A stretch of DNA of 15,185 nt, from positions 1 to 15,185 of the forward strand of contig CBDUBU010000070.1 of NCBI GenBank assembly GCA_965365465.1, written 5' to 3'. Below are positions 1 to 7,979 of this stretch, piece by piece (position 1 is the first letter of the stretch; each line of letters starts with the position of its first letter). Origin of the DNA: CBDUBU01 sp965365465. Its GTDB lineage: Bacteria; Bacteroidota; Rhodothermia; Rhodothermales; DASSAV01. The notes beneath the pieces are model-generated. The model did no database searches. It was not told the origin of the DNA and saw only the letters and a list, made by a program, of their open reading frames with translations. Position numbers and translations under genes: made by a program.

Positions 1-228
1 GAGGGGAGCAAGCGTACTTTCCGCTATCTCGCCGCCCAGCCAGCGCCGGAGAACCTGGAAACCAAGTTCGGCAAACCGATCCGGATCGCGCCAGGCGGAA
101 GCAGGAACCGCCGGGATGCTGTCCGGCAGGAACAGCCCGCCATCCGGAGCGAGGCCCTGGAGCAGCGCCTCCCGAAAGGACACCGGGGCGGCGCTGCCGC
201 GCGTGCTGTAGTATTTCGGAAACGCCAT
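1..228 (-). CDS. thrC: threonine synthase, N-terminal fragment (gene runs off the left edge)
   Basis: Threonine synthase is a PLP enzyme that converts O-phosphohomoserine to threonine and phosphate in the cytoplasm. Only the first 76 codons are in the window. They read MAFPKYYSTRG, then VSFREALLQGLAPDGGLF and LPDSIP, the characteristic start of bacterial ThrC: a Y-x-S-T-R-G segment followed by a 'gl-x-pDGGL-F-P' segment. The PLP lysine and the phosphate-binding region lie beyond the edge. The ATG at 228-226 is the only good start, because an in-frame TAG sits three codons upstream (240-238). It follows thrB by 70 bases on the same strand, so the two are probably co-transcribed. No strong ribosome binding site is visible. 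The identity is well supported by the N-terminal motif and the thrB neighbour. What remains unknown is whether the rest of the gene is intact. Confidence 0.88.
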   Translation of the reverse strand, partial: MAFPKYYSTRGSAAPVSFREALLQGLAPDGGLFLPDSIPAVPASAWRDPDRFAELGFQVLRRWLGGEIAESTLAPL

Positions 229-298
229 GTATATGCGCTACTGCTGGTTGTTTGTTTTAATGGTTTCTGAAGGGACTGGCGGCGGGAGATGGAACCCG

Positions 299-1345
299 CT
301 AGCCTGCCGCAGCGACGCCTTCCAGATTCGCCTCGGTGACGATTCCTCGCGCCGCAATGCCTGCGCGGCGGCTCGCCTCGACCATCGCCTGCTGCACCCG
401 TTCTGCCGCGCCAGGGCTTTCCGTGATTGCGAACATGGCCGGGCCGGACCCGGTGAGGGCGCATCCGAAGGCGCCTGCTTCGAGCGCCGCCCGGCGCACG
501 GCTTCGTAGCAGGGCAGCAGCGTTGCCCTGACCGGCTCGACCAGCCGATCCGCCATGATGCAACGGCCCACCGTTTCCCAGTCGCCGCTCCGGCACGCAT
601 CGATCATGAAAGCCAGTTCCGCCGCATTGTGGACCGCGTCGCGCAGCCCCACCTGCTTCGGCAGCATCTCACGCGCCGCCTTCGTGAGAATCTGCACCTC
701 CGGAATGATAAGCGCGATGGAGAGCGGGGCGGGCAGCGGAATCTGCCGGTAACGGCTCGGATCGCTGGAGGAAACGAGGATAAGCCCTCCGAACAGCGCG
801 GGCAGCACGTTGTCGCCGTGGCGACCTCCGGAGGCAATCTCCTCCGCGAGCAGAACAGCCTCCATCAATGCCTCTTTGGACAGCGGACTGCCGAACAGCA
901 GGTTGGTCGCCCAGGCCCCCGCCACCGCGCTGGCCGCCGAGCCGCCGATCCCGGACCCGAACGGCACTTGCTTTTTGATCCGGAATACGATGCCCTGCGA
1001 AACCTCCAGACGATCCCATACCACACGAGCGGCAATCGTGACTGTGTTGCACGCCGGATCGAGCGGAAGCAGCCCCCCATCTCCCGTGATGCTTTCTATC
1101 CGAAGGCCGGATGTTTCATCGAGGCGGGCCTCAACATAATCTCCGATCCCGGCGATGCACAGACCAATGGCATCGAAACCGGGACCGAGATTCGAAAGGG
1201 AAGCAGGACCAAAAGCGCGGACCCACGGCCCCGGAGAACCGCCTTCTTTCTCTCTCCGAAGCCCGTAGGCCCCCCTTGAGAGGTCTGTCTCCTGCGCAAC
1301 GGCGCTGCCGCCGACTTCGCCTGTCGTGAAATGGAATTGTTGCAT
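299..1345 (-). CDS. thrB: homoserine kinase (GHMP family)
   Basis: Homoserine kinase phosphorylates L-homoserine with ATP to O-phosphohomoserine, the ThrC substrate. The 348-residue product has the GHMP-kinase layout. There is an N-terminal strand with ASLSNLGPGFDAIG (residues 48-61), the ATP loop PFGSGIGGSAAS (128-139), the H-G-D-N segment at 176-179, and the C-terminal GCALTGSGPAMFA (294-306). The overall pattern resembles plant-type ThrB. Two things are odd. Family members normally begin a few residues before the 'FaPas.aNLGPGfD' strand, whereas here about 41 extra residues precede it with no in-frame ATG, GTG or TTG between. Also, the usual G-L-G-S-S of the ATP loop reads G-I-G-G-S. The start at 1345 is bounded by an in-frame TAG three codons upstream and lacks a clear Shine-Dalgarno sequence. 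It precedes thrC; no aspartokinase/homoserine dehydrogenase gene is in view. Confidence 0.9.
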   Translation of the reverse strand: MQQFHFTTGEVGGSAVAQETDLSRGAYGLRREKEGGSPGPWVRAFGPASLSNLGPGFDAIGLCIAGIGDYVEARLDETSGLRIESITGDGGLLPLDPACNTVTIAARVVWDRLEVSQGIVFRIKKQVPFGSGIGGSAASAVAGAWATNLLFGSPLSKEALMEAVLLAEEIASGGRHGDNVLPALFGGLILVSSSDPSRYRQIPLPAPLSIALIIPEVQILTKAAREMLPKQVGLRDAVHNAAELAFMIDACRSGDWETVGRCIMADRLVEPVRATLLPCYEAVRRAALEAGAFGCALTGSGPAMFAITESPGAAERVQQAMVEASRRAGIAARGIVTEANLEGVAAAG

Positions 1346-1726
1346 TACTCGCTATGGTATGTCGATGCGCGACGCTGTGCCGCGCTTTCTCACTTTCAAT
1401 ACGCCTTTGCCGGCCTCCCGTTCGATTCTCCTTGCCCTTTCCGCAACGAGCTTAAGTTTTTTGCGCGAACATCATCTACGTTGCTGCGATGAAAGGTTGG
1501 CGACCCGGAGCGCCGAAAGGTATTACAGATCAAAGCCTGCCCTGCCGGGAAAAGCCGCAGACGAATGAACCGACGCCGGGCAGGAATGCCTTTATGTGCT
1601 CCCTCAAGACATCCTACATGCGTCAAACAGCATCATTCATCTGCAAGCCTTCCGGCCGGGGGCGTGAAGACAAAGCCTGGAGGTAGCGTCAAGTGCAGGC
1701 TGCGCCTTCAGTTTCAGAGCTGCTCC
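1346..1726. other. 381-base non-coding gap between gltD and thrB
   Basis: No recognisable gene, tRNA or known riboswitch core is visible. The short reading frames crossing it on both strands (the longest is about 80 codons) have no familiar motif and look like chance frames. An imperfectly explained inverted repeat lies at 1536-1584. No exact TAnnTTTG promoter element was found. The closest is TACCTTTC on the minus strand near 1517-1524, without a matching upstream TTTG at the right distance. There is no T-tract terminator behind gltD. The gap presumably carries the gltBD 3' end and the leader or promoter of thrBC. Confidence 0.6.
1536..1584. repeat. 7-bp perfect inverted repeat inside the gltD-thrB gap
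   Basis: CCTGCCC at 1536-1542 pairs with GGGCAGG at 1578-1584 around a 35-base loop. On the minus-strand transcript it would form a stem about 190 nt ahead of thrB. The loop is long and no U-tract follows, so it is a weak candidate for either a terminator or a regulatory leader structure. Chance pairing is possible in GC-rich DNA. Confidence 0.3.
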
Positions 1727-3199
1727 CTATCTTAATCGCGGTAAATCATTGCCTCCCTTCGTGGGAAGCGAACTGTGGCCCATGAGGTACAGGTCGGCGC
1801 CTAGCGCCGCCTCGCGGCCTTCCGAGATGGCCCATACCACCAGCGACTGGCCGCGCCGCATATCCCCTGCCGAGAAGATGCCGGGGACTGTCGTCATGTA
1901 ATGACTGTCGGTCTTTACGTTTCCGCGCTCATCCAGCCCGACGCCGAGTTGGGAGATCAAGCCGTCCGGTTCGGGGCCCATGTATCCGATGGCTAGCAGC
2001 ACCAGGTTGGCAGGCCATATGCGCTCCGTTCCCGAAACCTCATGCAGCCCCGGTTTGCCGTTCCCATTGGTAGAGAAATCAAGCCCTACCGTATGCAGCG
2101 CGGTCACCCGGCCTTCCTCGCCCGTAAACTTCTTTGTTAAAACGCTCCAGTGACGGTCTACGCCCTCTTCATGGGACGAACTCGTCGATAACACCATAGG
2201 CATGTACGGCCACGGCTGATGCTGCGGGCGGGACTTCGGCGGCATGGGAAGCAATTCGAACTGCGTGACGGAACGCGCGCCCTGCCGGTTGGCCGTGCCT
2301 ACACAGTCGCTTCCGGTATCTCCGCCGCCGATGACGATGACATCCTTGCCGAGCGCCGTGATGTCTTTCACGCCGTGCGTCGTCAGATCATCTCCGGCGA
2401 CGCGTTTGTTCTGCTGCCAGAGGTAGTCCCAGGCAAAGTGGATCCCGTCGAGTTCGCGGCCTGGCGCCTGCAAGTCACGGGGCTTCGTGGCGCCGCCGCA
2501 CAAGACGACCGCGTCAAACGCTTTCAGGGCCTCGACCGAAAAGTCCTTTCCAACGTGTACGCCGTTCGCGAAACGAACCCCTTCTTCTTCCATGAGATCG
2601 AGGCGCCGCTCCACGACCCACTTTTCCAGCTTGAAGTCGGGAATGCCGTAGCGGAGCAACCCGCCGGGCCGGTCGTCGCGCTCGAAGACCGTTACCGAGT
2701 GCCCGGCCTGATTGAGCTGATCGGCGCAGGCCAGCCCGGCAGGACCCGACCCGATGACGGCGACTTTCTTTCCGGTGCGAACGTCCGGGACTTTGGGCGT
2801 GACCCATCCTGACTGCCAGGCGTGCTCGATGATCTCGCGCTCTATCTGTTCGATGGTAACCGGAGGTTCGATGATGCCCAGCACGCAGGCTGACTCGCAG
2901 GGAGCCGGACAGATTCTGCCGGTGAACTCCGGGAAGTTGTTGGTGGCGCTGAGCCGTTCAAATGCCGCCCGCCAGTTGTTTCGATACACCAGATCGTTCC
3001 AGTCGGGAATCATGTTTCCCAGCGGGCACCCCGCCTGGCAGAAGGGCACGCCGCAGTCCATGCAACGGGCTGCCTGATTCCGCAACTTGCTTTCCTCAAA
3101 GGGCCGGTAGACTTCCCGGTAGTCCCGAATGCGCTCGCCTACCGGGCGTCTTTCCGGCAGTTCGCGCTTGTATTCCAGAAATCCTGTTGGTTTTCCCAT
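1727..3199 (-). CDS. gltD: glutamate synthase [NADPH], small (beta) subunit
   Basis: This is the electron-input subunit of bacterial glutamate synthase. It takes electrons from NAD(P)H through FAD and passes them via iron-sulfur clusters to GltB. The 490-residue protein has the expected order. An N-terminal cysteine-rich ferredoxin-like domain has CMDCGVPFCQAGCP (Cys46, 49, 54, 58) and ICPAPCESAC (Cys97, 101, 105). An FAD dinucleotide fold follows with VAVIGSGPAGLACA (146-159) and ERDDRPGGLLRYGIP (173-187). The pyridine-nucleotide fold is VIVIGGGDTGSDC (287-299), and the C-terminal FAD motif is GIFSAGDMRRGQS (440-452). All cluster cysteines are present and the length is normal for the family. 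It starts 49 bases after the gltB stop on the same strand, so the two form one transcription unit. Related GltD-like subunits exist in other oxidoreductases, but the adjacent full-length gltB settles the assignment. Confidence 0.97.
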   Translation of the reverse strand: MGKPTGFLEYKRELPERRPVGERIRDYREVYRPFEESKLRNQAARCMDCGVPFCQAGCPLGNMIPDWNDLVYRNNWRAAFERLSATNNFPEFTGRICPAPCESACVLGIIEPPVTIEQIEREIIEHAWQSGWVTPKVPDVRTGKKVAVIGSGPAGLACADQLNQAGHSVTVFERDDRPGGLLRYGIPDFKLEKWVVERRLDLMEEEGVRFANGVHVGKDFSVEALKAFDAVVLCGGATKPRDLQAPGRELDGIHFAWDYLWQQNKRVAGDDLTTHGVKDITALGKDVIVIGGGDTGSDCVGTANRQGARSVTQFELLPMPPKSRPQHQPWPYMPMVLSTSSSHEEGVDRHWSVLTKKFTGEEGRVTALHTVGLDFSTNGNGKPGLHEVSGTERIWPANLVLLAIGYMGPEPDGLISQLGVGLDERGNVKTDSHYMTTVPGIFSAGDMRRGQSLVVWAISEGREAALGADLYLMGHSSLPTKGGNDLPRLR

Positions 3200-3248
3200 T
3201 GTGATCTTGATTCGTCGTGTTTACGTCGGATAGCGGTGTTCCTTGCAG

Positions 3249-6200
3249 CTAGGCGGCTACGTCAGCCGTCTGCAAGTCATCCTCCTGGTTCTGTTCTTCC
3301 GCCAGGCGCTGCAAGGCCAGCCGGTATTCGATGGGCATCACCTTGACGAACCGGCTGAGCGAATAGTGCCAGTCGTCCAGCACTTGCCGGGCCACCGTAC
3401 TGCCGGTCAGCGTATGGTGCCGGTCAATCATGGCGCGCAGTTCCGCAATCTCTCCCGGGTCCGTCACCTGCTCCAGTTCCACCATCTCCATGTTGCAGTT
3501 TCTGTCCGCGAACACGCCGGTGTGATCCAGCACGTAGGCTACGCCGCCGCTCATGCCGGCTGCGAAGTTACGCCCGGTCGTTCCCAGAATGACGACGCGC
3601 CCTCCGGTCATGTACTCACAGCCATGATCGCCGATGCCTTCTACAACGGCCTTTACGCCGCTGTTGCGAACGCAGAAGCGCTCGCCCGCCCGCCCGCGAA
3701 TGTAAACTTCGCCGCGCGTTGCGCCGTACATCGCAACGTTTCCGATGATGATGTTTTCTTCAGGCACAAACCCGGCATTTGACGGCGGATAAATGACCAG
3801 CTTGCCGCCGGAAAGCCCCTTTCCGAAGTAATCGTTGGCATCCCCTTCGATGTGCGCCGTGATGCCCTGCGAACCAAAGGCCATGAAGCTCTGCCCTGCT
3901 GACCCGGTGCAATGAAGCACGATGGTGTCATCAGGCAGTCCCTGCTCGCCGTAGCGGGCGGCCACTTCGTGGCTCAACATCGTGCCCAGGGCACGGTTGG
4001 TGTTGTTGACGGGGACCTCCAGGGAAACAGGGGTTCCGTCTTCGAGCGCGGGTTGCGCGTGTTTGATCAGCCAGTTATCCAGCGCCCCTTCCAGGCCGTG
4101 ATCCTGGCGATCCGCGCCAAAGGGAAGCAGGTATTCCGGCACGGACTGCTGATACAGGATGGGCGAGAGATCGAGGCTCCGCGCCTTCCAGTGATCGATG
4201 TCCGGGCGCACCTTCAACTTATCGACCCGGCCTACCATTTCATCCAGCGTCCGGAAGCCCAGCTTCGCCATGATCCTGCGCAGTTCCTCCGCCACGAAAT
4301 AGAGGTAATTGACCACGTGTTCGGGCGTACCGGCAAACTTCTCCCGGAGCGCCGGGTTCTGCGTGGCAATGCCTACCGGGCAGGTGTTGAGGTGGCATTT
4401 GCGCATCATGATGCAGCCCAGCGCCACCAGGGGGGCCGTGGCAAAGCCAAACTCATCCGCGCCCAGAAGCGCAGCCACCGCCACGTCACGCCCGGTCTTT
4501 AACTGACCGTCGCATTCCACCTTGATGCGGCTCCGCAGGCCATTGCGCACCAGCGTCTGATGTGTTTCGGAGAGTCCAAGCTCCCACGGAAGGCCCGCGT
4601 GCATGATGGAGGTCTGCGGCGAGGCCCCTGTGCCGCCGTCATACCCGCTGATCAGCACGACATCAGCCTTACCTTTGGCAACACCTGCCGCGACCGTACC
4701 CACGCCGACTTCCGAAACGAGCTTGACGCTGATTCTGGCATCTTTGTTGGAGTTTTTCAGGTCGTGGATGAGTTGCGCCAGATCCTCAATCGAATAGATG
4801 TCGTGGTGCGGAGGCGGTGAGATCAGGCCCACGTACGGCGTCGAGTGCCGCGTCCGGGCGATCCAGGGGTATACTTTCTCGCCCGGCAACTGTCCGCCCT
4901 CGCCGGGCTTTGCGCCCTGCGCCATCTTGATCTGGATCTCGTCGGCGCTGGCGAGATAGCTGATCGTGACGCCGAAACGCCCGGAAGCCACCTGCTTGAT
5001 CCGGCTTCGCCGGGGGTTGTTCTGCCCGTACCGAGACGGGTCTTCGCCGCCCTCTCCGGTGTTGCTGCGCCCGCCGATGCGGTTCATCGCAATCGCCAGC
5101 GTCTCGTGGGTTTCCTGACTGATCGACCCGTAGGACATCGCGCCCGTCTTGAAGCGCTTGACGATTTCTGTCCAGGGTTCGACCTCGTCCAGCGGAATTG
5201 CTGTGGCGCCGTCCTCCGAGAATTCGAGCATCCCCCGCAGCGTGCCCAGCTTGCGACTCTGATCGTTAATCATCTGCGCAAACTCGGTGTAGGATTGCGG
5301 ATCGCGCGCCCTGACGGATTGTTGCAATTTGGCAATGGAGAGCGGATTAAAGAGATGGTGCTCTCCGTTGCGCCGCCACTGATAACGCCCTCCCGCATCC
5401 AGATCCAGTTTGTATTCCAGATGCACCTTTGGATAGGCGCGTTCGTGGCGCAGGCGCACTTCCTCAGAGATGATTTCGACTCCGATGCCGCCGAGCCGCG
5501 ACGGCGTACCCGGAAAATACCGATCGATGACCGGCTTGCCGAGGCCGACCGCCTCAAAGATCTGGGCGCCCCGGTAGCTGTGCAGCGTAGAAATGCCCAT
5601 CTTGGACATTACCTTCAGGATGCCAGACCCGGCTGCCTTGATGTAGTTTTTCTCGGCCTTCGCCGGGTCAATACCATCGAGTTCGCCCTGCGATGCCGCT
5701 TCCCGCACCGCGTCGAGCGCCAGATACGGATTGATGCCGCCTGCGCCGAAACCGATCAGCACGCAGAAGTGATGCACCTCCCTCGGCTCTCCACTCTCGA
5801 CCACCAGCCCGCACCGTGTGCGCTTGCCGAGCTTGTTCAGGTGATGATGCACACCCGCAGTCGCCAGCAGTGCGGGGATGGGAGCCATGCGTTCATTGGC
5901 GTCCCGATCAGAGAGAATCAGAATCGTATAGCCTTCGTCCACGGCCTGCGAGGCCGCCTCGCTCAATGACTCGATGGCCTCCTTCATGCTCTGCCCGTCG
6001 CCCGCAACGTCGTAGACCATTGGAAGTGTTTTTGCACGCAGGCCGTCCATGTCCATGTTGCGGATCTTCGCCAGGTCCTCGTCGGTGAGAATGGGTTGGT
6101 CCAGGCGCAACTGGCGGCAATGCTCCGGCGTTTCCTTGAGCAAATCCTGTTCGGTGCCGAGGTTGCTGTAGATGGCCGTGACCAGTTCTTCCCGAATGGC

Positions 6201-7790
6201 ATCCAGGGGCGGATTGGTCACCTGCGCAAACAACTGCTTGAAATAGTCATACAGCAAGCGGGGTTGGTCAGAGAGCACCGCCAGCGGCGTGTCGTCTCCC
6301 ATTGACCCGAGGGCCTCCTTGCCGCTCAGTCCCATCGGAGGCATCAGGATGCGGAGGTCTTCCAGTGTATAGCCAAACATTTGCTGCCGGGTCTGGCGCT
6401 CCTCGTCGGGAATGCGCGGCACCCCGGATGCCGATGGAAGATCGGACAGCGTGACCAACTGACTGTTGATCCACTGCCGGTACGGCTTCCGGCCGCAGAT
6501 GCTGTCCTTGATCTCGTCGTCGCTGATGATGCGATGTTCTTCCAGATCCACAAGAAACATACGGCCCGGCTGGAGGCGGCCTTTCTCGATGATGCTCGCG
6601 GGGTCGAGGTCCAGCACTCCGGTTTCCGAGGCCATCACGATCAATCCGTCACGGGTGACGGTGTAGCGAGAAGGCCGGAGGCCGTTCCGGTCAAGCACGG
6701 CTCCGATATAGCGTCCGTCCGTAAACGGCACCGTGGCCGGGCCGTCCCATGCTTCCATGAAGCAGGCATGGTACTCGTAGAACGCCTTGCGCTCGTCCGA
6801 CATTTCCTTGTGACGCTGCCACGCCTCGGGAATGAGCATCATGACGGCGTGCGGCAGCGACCTGCCTGAGAAATAAAGAAGTTCGAGCGCGTTGTCGAGC
6901 GCCGCCGAGTCGCTGTCGCCCTCGGTGAGAATAGGCACCAGCTTGAGCGTGTCCTCTCCGAGCGCGTCGGAATGAAACAGCCCCTGCCGCGTGTTCAAGC
7001 CGTTCACATTGCCGCGCAGCGTGTTGATCTCGCCGTTGTGGCTCAGGAAGCGGAATGGGTGCGCCAGCCGCCAGCGCGGCGTCGTGTTCGTGCTGAACCG
7101 GGAATGCACCATCGCCAGGGCGCTGGTCATGAGCGGGTCTGAAAGGTCAGGGTAATACTCAGGCAATTGCGCCACGGTGAGCATTCCCTTGTAGACGATG
7201 GTGCGTGAGGAAAGGCTTGCCAGGTAGAAGTAATCGCGCTGCGCCATCTCCGTTTTCGCCACCGTGTGTTCGGCGACCTTGCGGATGACGTACAGCTTGC
7301 GGTTGAAGGCATCTTCGTCTGCCATTTCCGCGCCGCGTCCGACAAAGACCTGCCAGATTGCAGGTTCCATGGCCTTCGCGGCCAGCCCTACGTGCTCGTC
7401 ATTGGTAGGCACCTCCCGCCAACCCAGCGGGATCTGTCCTTCGTCGCGAATGATGCCTTCCAGGATCTCCATGCACTGCCGGCGCTCCGCAGCGTCCTCC
7501 GGCAGGAACACCATTCCTACTCCGTAGTGCTCCGGCAGGGAAATGCCCAGATCCTCGCATTGACGCTTCAAAAAAGCATGGGGAACCTGGATCAGGATGC
7601 CGGCCCCATCCCCAGTGTTCTCATCACAGCCGCACGCACCCCGGTGCTCCAGGTTAAACAGGATGTCAAGCCCCATCCGGACGATGTCATGAGACTTCTC
7701 TCCGTGCAGATTACAGACAAATCCGACACCACACGCATCGCGTTCAAAAGATGGGTCATACAGTCCTTCGGGCTGATTCACATTATACAT
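3249..7790 (-). CDS. gltB: glutamate synthase [NADPH], large (alpha) subunit
   Basis: GltB makes two glutamates from glutamine and 2-oxoglutarate. It releases ammonia from glutamine in an N-terminal amidotransferase domain and channels it to an FMN-containing synthase domain. The 1513-residue length is typical of bacterial GOGAT. The class II amidotransferase nucleophile is Cys20 in ERDACGVGF, so a 19-residue propeptide is presumably removed. HNGEINT begins at His251. The central domain spans roughly 470-830. The FMN domain has GAMSYGSIS near 880 and ISGYDGGTGASP from 1047. The 3Fe-4S ligands are Cys1126, Cys1132 and Cys1137 (MMRKCHLNTCPVG). A glycine-rich GXGXG beta-helix domain fills the C-terminus. 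No frameshift or missing catalytic residue was seen. It leads the gltBD pair, with its own likely promoter (7822-7851) and a good AGAGG site. Function follows directly from the family. Confidence 0.98.
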   Translation of the reverse strand: MYNVNQPEGLYDPSFERDACGVGFVCNLHGEKSHDIVRMGLDILFNLEHRGACGCDENTGDGAGILIQVPHAFLKRQCEDLGISLPEHYGVGMVFLPEDAAERRQCMEILEGIIRDEGQIPLGWREVPTNDEHVGLAAKAMEPAIWQVFVGRGAEMADEDAFNRKLYVIRKVAEHTVAKTEMAQRDYFYLASLSSRTIVYKGMLTVAQLPEYYPDLSDPLMTSALAMVHSRFSTNTTPRWRLAHPFRFLSHNGEINTLRGNVNGLNTRQGLFHSDALGEDTLKLVPILTEGDSDSAALDNALELLYFSGRSLPHAVMMLIPEAWQRHKEMSDERKAFYEYHACFMEAWDGPATVPFTDGRYIGAVLDRNGLRPSRYTVTRDGLIVMASETGVLDLDPASIIEKGRLQPGRMFLVDLEEHRIISDDEIKDSICGRKPYRQWINSQLVTLSDLPSASGVPRIPDEERQTRQQMFGYTLEDLRILMPPMGLSGKEALGSMGDDTPLAVLSDQPRLLYDYFKQLFAQVTNPPLDAIREELVTAIYSNLGTEQDLLKETPEHCRQLRLDQPILTDEDLAKIRNMDMDGLRAKTLPMVYDVAGDGQSMKEAIESLSEAASQAVDEGYTILILSDRDANERMAPIPALLATAGVHHHLNKLGKRTRCGLVVESGEPREVHHFCVLIGFGAGGINPYLALDAVREAASQGELDGIDPAKAEKNYIKAAGSGILKVMSKMGISTLHSYRGAQIFEAVGLGKPVIDRYFPGTPSRLGGIGVEIISEEVRLRHERAYPKVHLEYKLDLDAGGRYQWRRNGEHHLFNPLSIAKLQQSVRARDPQSYTEFAQMINDQSRKLGTLRGMLEFSEDGATAIPLDEVEPWTEIVKRFKTGAMSYGSISQETHETLAIAMNRIGGRSNTGEGGEDPSRYGQNNPRRSRIKQVASGRFGVTISYLASADEIQIKMAQGAKPGEGGQLPGEKVYPWIARTRHSTPYVGLISPPPHHDIYSIEDLAQLIHDLKNSNKDARISVKLVSEVGVGTVAAGVAKGKADVVLISGYDGGTGASPQTSIMHAGLPWELGLSETHQTLVRNGLRSRIKVECDGQLKTGRDVAVAALLGADEFGFATAPLVALGCIMMRKCHLNTCPVGIATQNPALREKFAGTPEHVVNYLYFVAEELRRIMAKLGFRTLDEMVGRVDKLKVRPDIDHWKARSLDLSPILYQQSVPEYLLPFGADRQDHGLEGALDNWLIKHAQPALEDGTPVSLEVPVNNTNRALGTMLSHEVAARYGEQGLPDDTIVLHCTGSAGQSFMAFGSQGITAHIEGDANDYFGKGLSGGKLVIYPPSNAGFVPEENIIIGNVAMYGATRGEVYIRGRAGERFCVRNSGVKAVVEGIGDHGCEYMTGGRVVILGTTGRNFAAGMSGGVAYVLDHTGVFADRNCNMEMVELEQVTDPGEIAELRAMIDRHHTLTGSTVARQVLDDWHYSLSRFVKVMPIEYRLALQRLAEEQNQEDDLQTADVAA

Positions 7791-7798
7791 TTAGTTTA

Positions 7799-7803
7799 CC
7801 TCT
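7799..7803 (-). promoter_or_regulatory. ribosome binding site of gltB
   Basis: The minus strand reads AGAGG, then 8 nt (TAAACTAA), then the gltB ATG at 7790. This is a well-placed Shine-Dalgarno sequence. It supports the start that puts the amidotransferase cysteine at residue 20. Confidence 0.65.
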
Positions 7804-7821
7804 ATATCGATGCGATCTGGT

Positions 7822-7851
7822 CAAACATAGGGGTGTACAAACCGGCGCAAA
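7822..7851 (-). promoter_or_regulatory. candidate gltB promoter, Bacteroidota-type
   Basis: On the minus strand, TTTG (7851-7848) is followed by 18 nt and then TATGTTTG (7829-7822). The second element is an exact match to the TAnnTTTG -7 box of Bacteroidota, and the spacing is one base short of the usual 19. A transcript would begin near 7815, giving a leader of about 25 nt that contains the AGAGG site. The promoter sits after the four stem-loops, so those would lie outside a transcript starting here. This is a pattern match only; no start site has been mapped. Confidence 0.5.
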
Positions 7852-7870
7852 CGCTACAGCCGCACACCTT

Positions 7871-7887
7871 GCAGGAGACGCTCCTGC
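7871..7887. repeat. stem-loop D: 7-bp perfect hairpin, 3-nt loop
   Basis: GCAGGAG, a 3-nt loop, then CTCCTGC. It is the last of four hairpins met by transcription leaving cimA, and lies directly after stem-loop C. No U-tract follows on the minus strand. A perfect 7-bp GC-rich stem with a tight loop is unlikely to be accidental next to three others, but its role is unknown. Confidence 0.5.
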
Positions 7888-7889
7888 GC

Positions 7890-7911
7890 AAAGCCCACGA
7901 ATGAGGGCTTT
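7890..7911 (-). terminator. stem-loop C: possible weak intrinsic terminator downstream of cimA
   Basis: On the minus strand AAAGCCC, an 8-nt loop and GGGCTTT form a 7-bp stem with A residues before it and U residues ending it. The U-run is only three bases before GCGC, so termination on this strand would be weak. On the plus strand the same stem is followed by the more terminator-like TCTTGCTTT, although no plus-strand gene is present. Its position between the cimA stop and the gltB promoter suits the end of the branched-chain operon. Confidence 0.4.
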
Positions 7912-7923
7912 TCTTGCTTTCCA

Positions 7924-7938
7924 AACCCGATGCGGGTT
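7924..7938. repeat. stem-loop B: 6-bp hairpin, 3-nt loop
   Basis: AACCCG, a 3-nt loop, then CGGGTT. It sits between stem-loops A and C in the cimA-gltB gap. Small but perfect; part of the clustered structure described in the findings. Confidence 0.4.
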
Positions 7939-7947
7939 CGACGTGAT

Positions 7948-7978
7948 TTCGGGCCTGACTGATTTGAAAACGCCCGAA
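7948..7978. repeat. stem-loop A: 7-bp inverted repeat directly after the cimA stop
   Basis: TTCGGGC (7948-7954) pairs with GCCCGAA (7972-7978) around a 17-nt loop. The stem begins one base after the cimA TAG, where a 3'-end protecting or termination structure would be expected. There is no U-tract behind it, so a canonical Rho-independent terminator is not supported. Confidence 0.45.
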
Positions 7979-7979
7979 C

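Noticed and set aside
238..600. 120-codon minus-strand frame ending just before thrC, in the thrC frame
   Set aside because: A TAG at 240-238 separates it from thrC, and it overlaps the real C-terminal coding region of thrB in another frame. It is not an N-terminal extension of threonine synthase.
227..1279. 350-codon plus-strand frame opposite thrB
   Set aside because: thrB has the full GHMP motif set on the minus strand. The opposite frame has low-complexity Arg/Ala/Pro composition and also spans the thrB-thrC gap without any family signature.
1396..1626. 76-codon minus-strand frame in the gltD-thrB gap
   Set aside because: No ribosome binding site and no recognisable domain. Composition looks random, so it was not listed as a gene.
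1346..1726. T-box or other known amino-acid riboswitch ahead of thrB
   Set aside because: I looked for the T-box antiterminator core and for common riboswitch cores and saw none on the minus strand.
4845..5969. 374-codon plus-strand frame inside gltB
   Set aside because: It lies wholly within the intact FMN-domain and central-domain coding region of gltB, has no recognisable motif and no promoter or ribosome binding site; a shadow frame.
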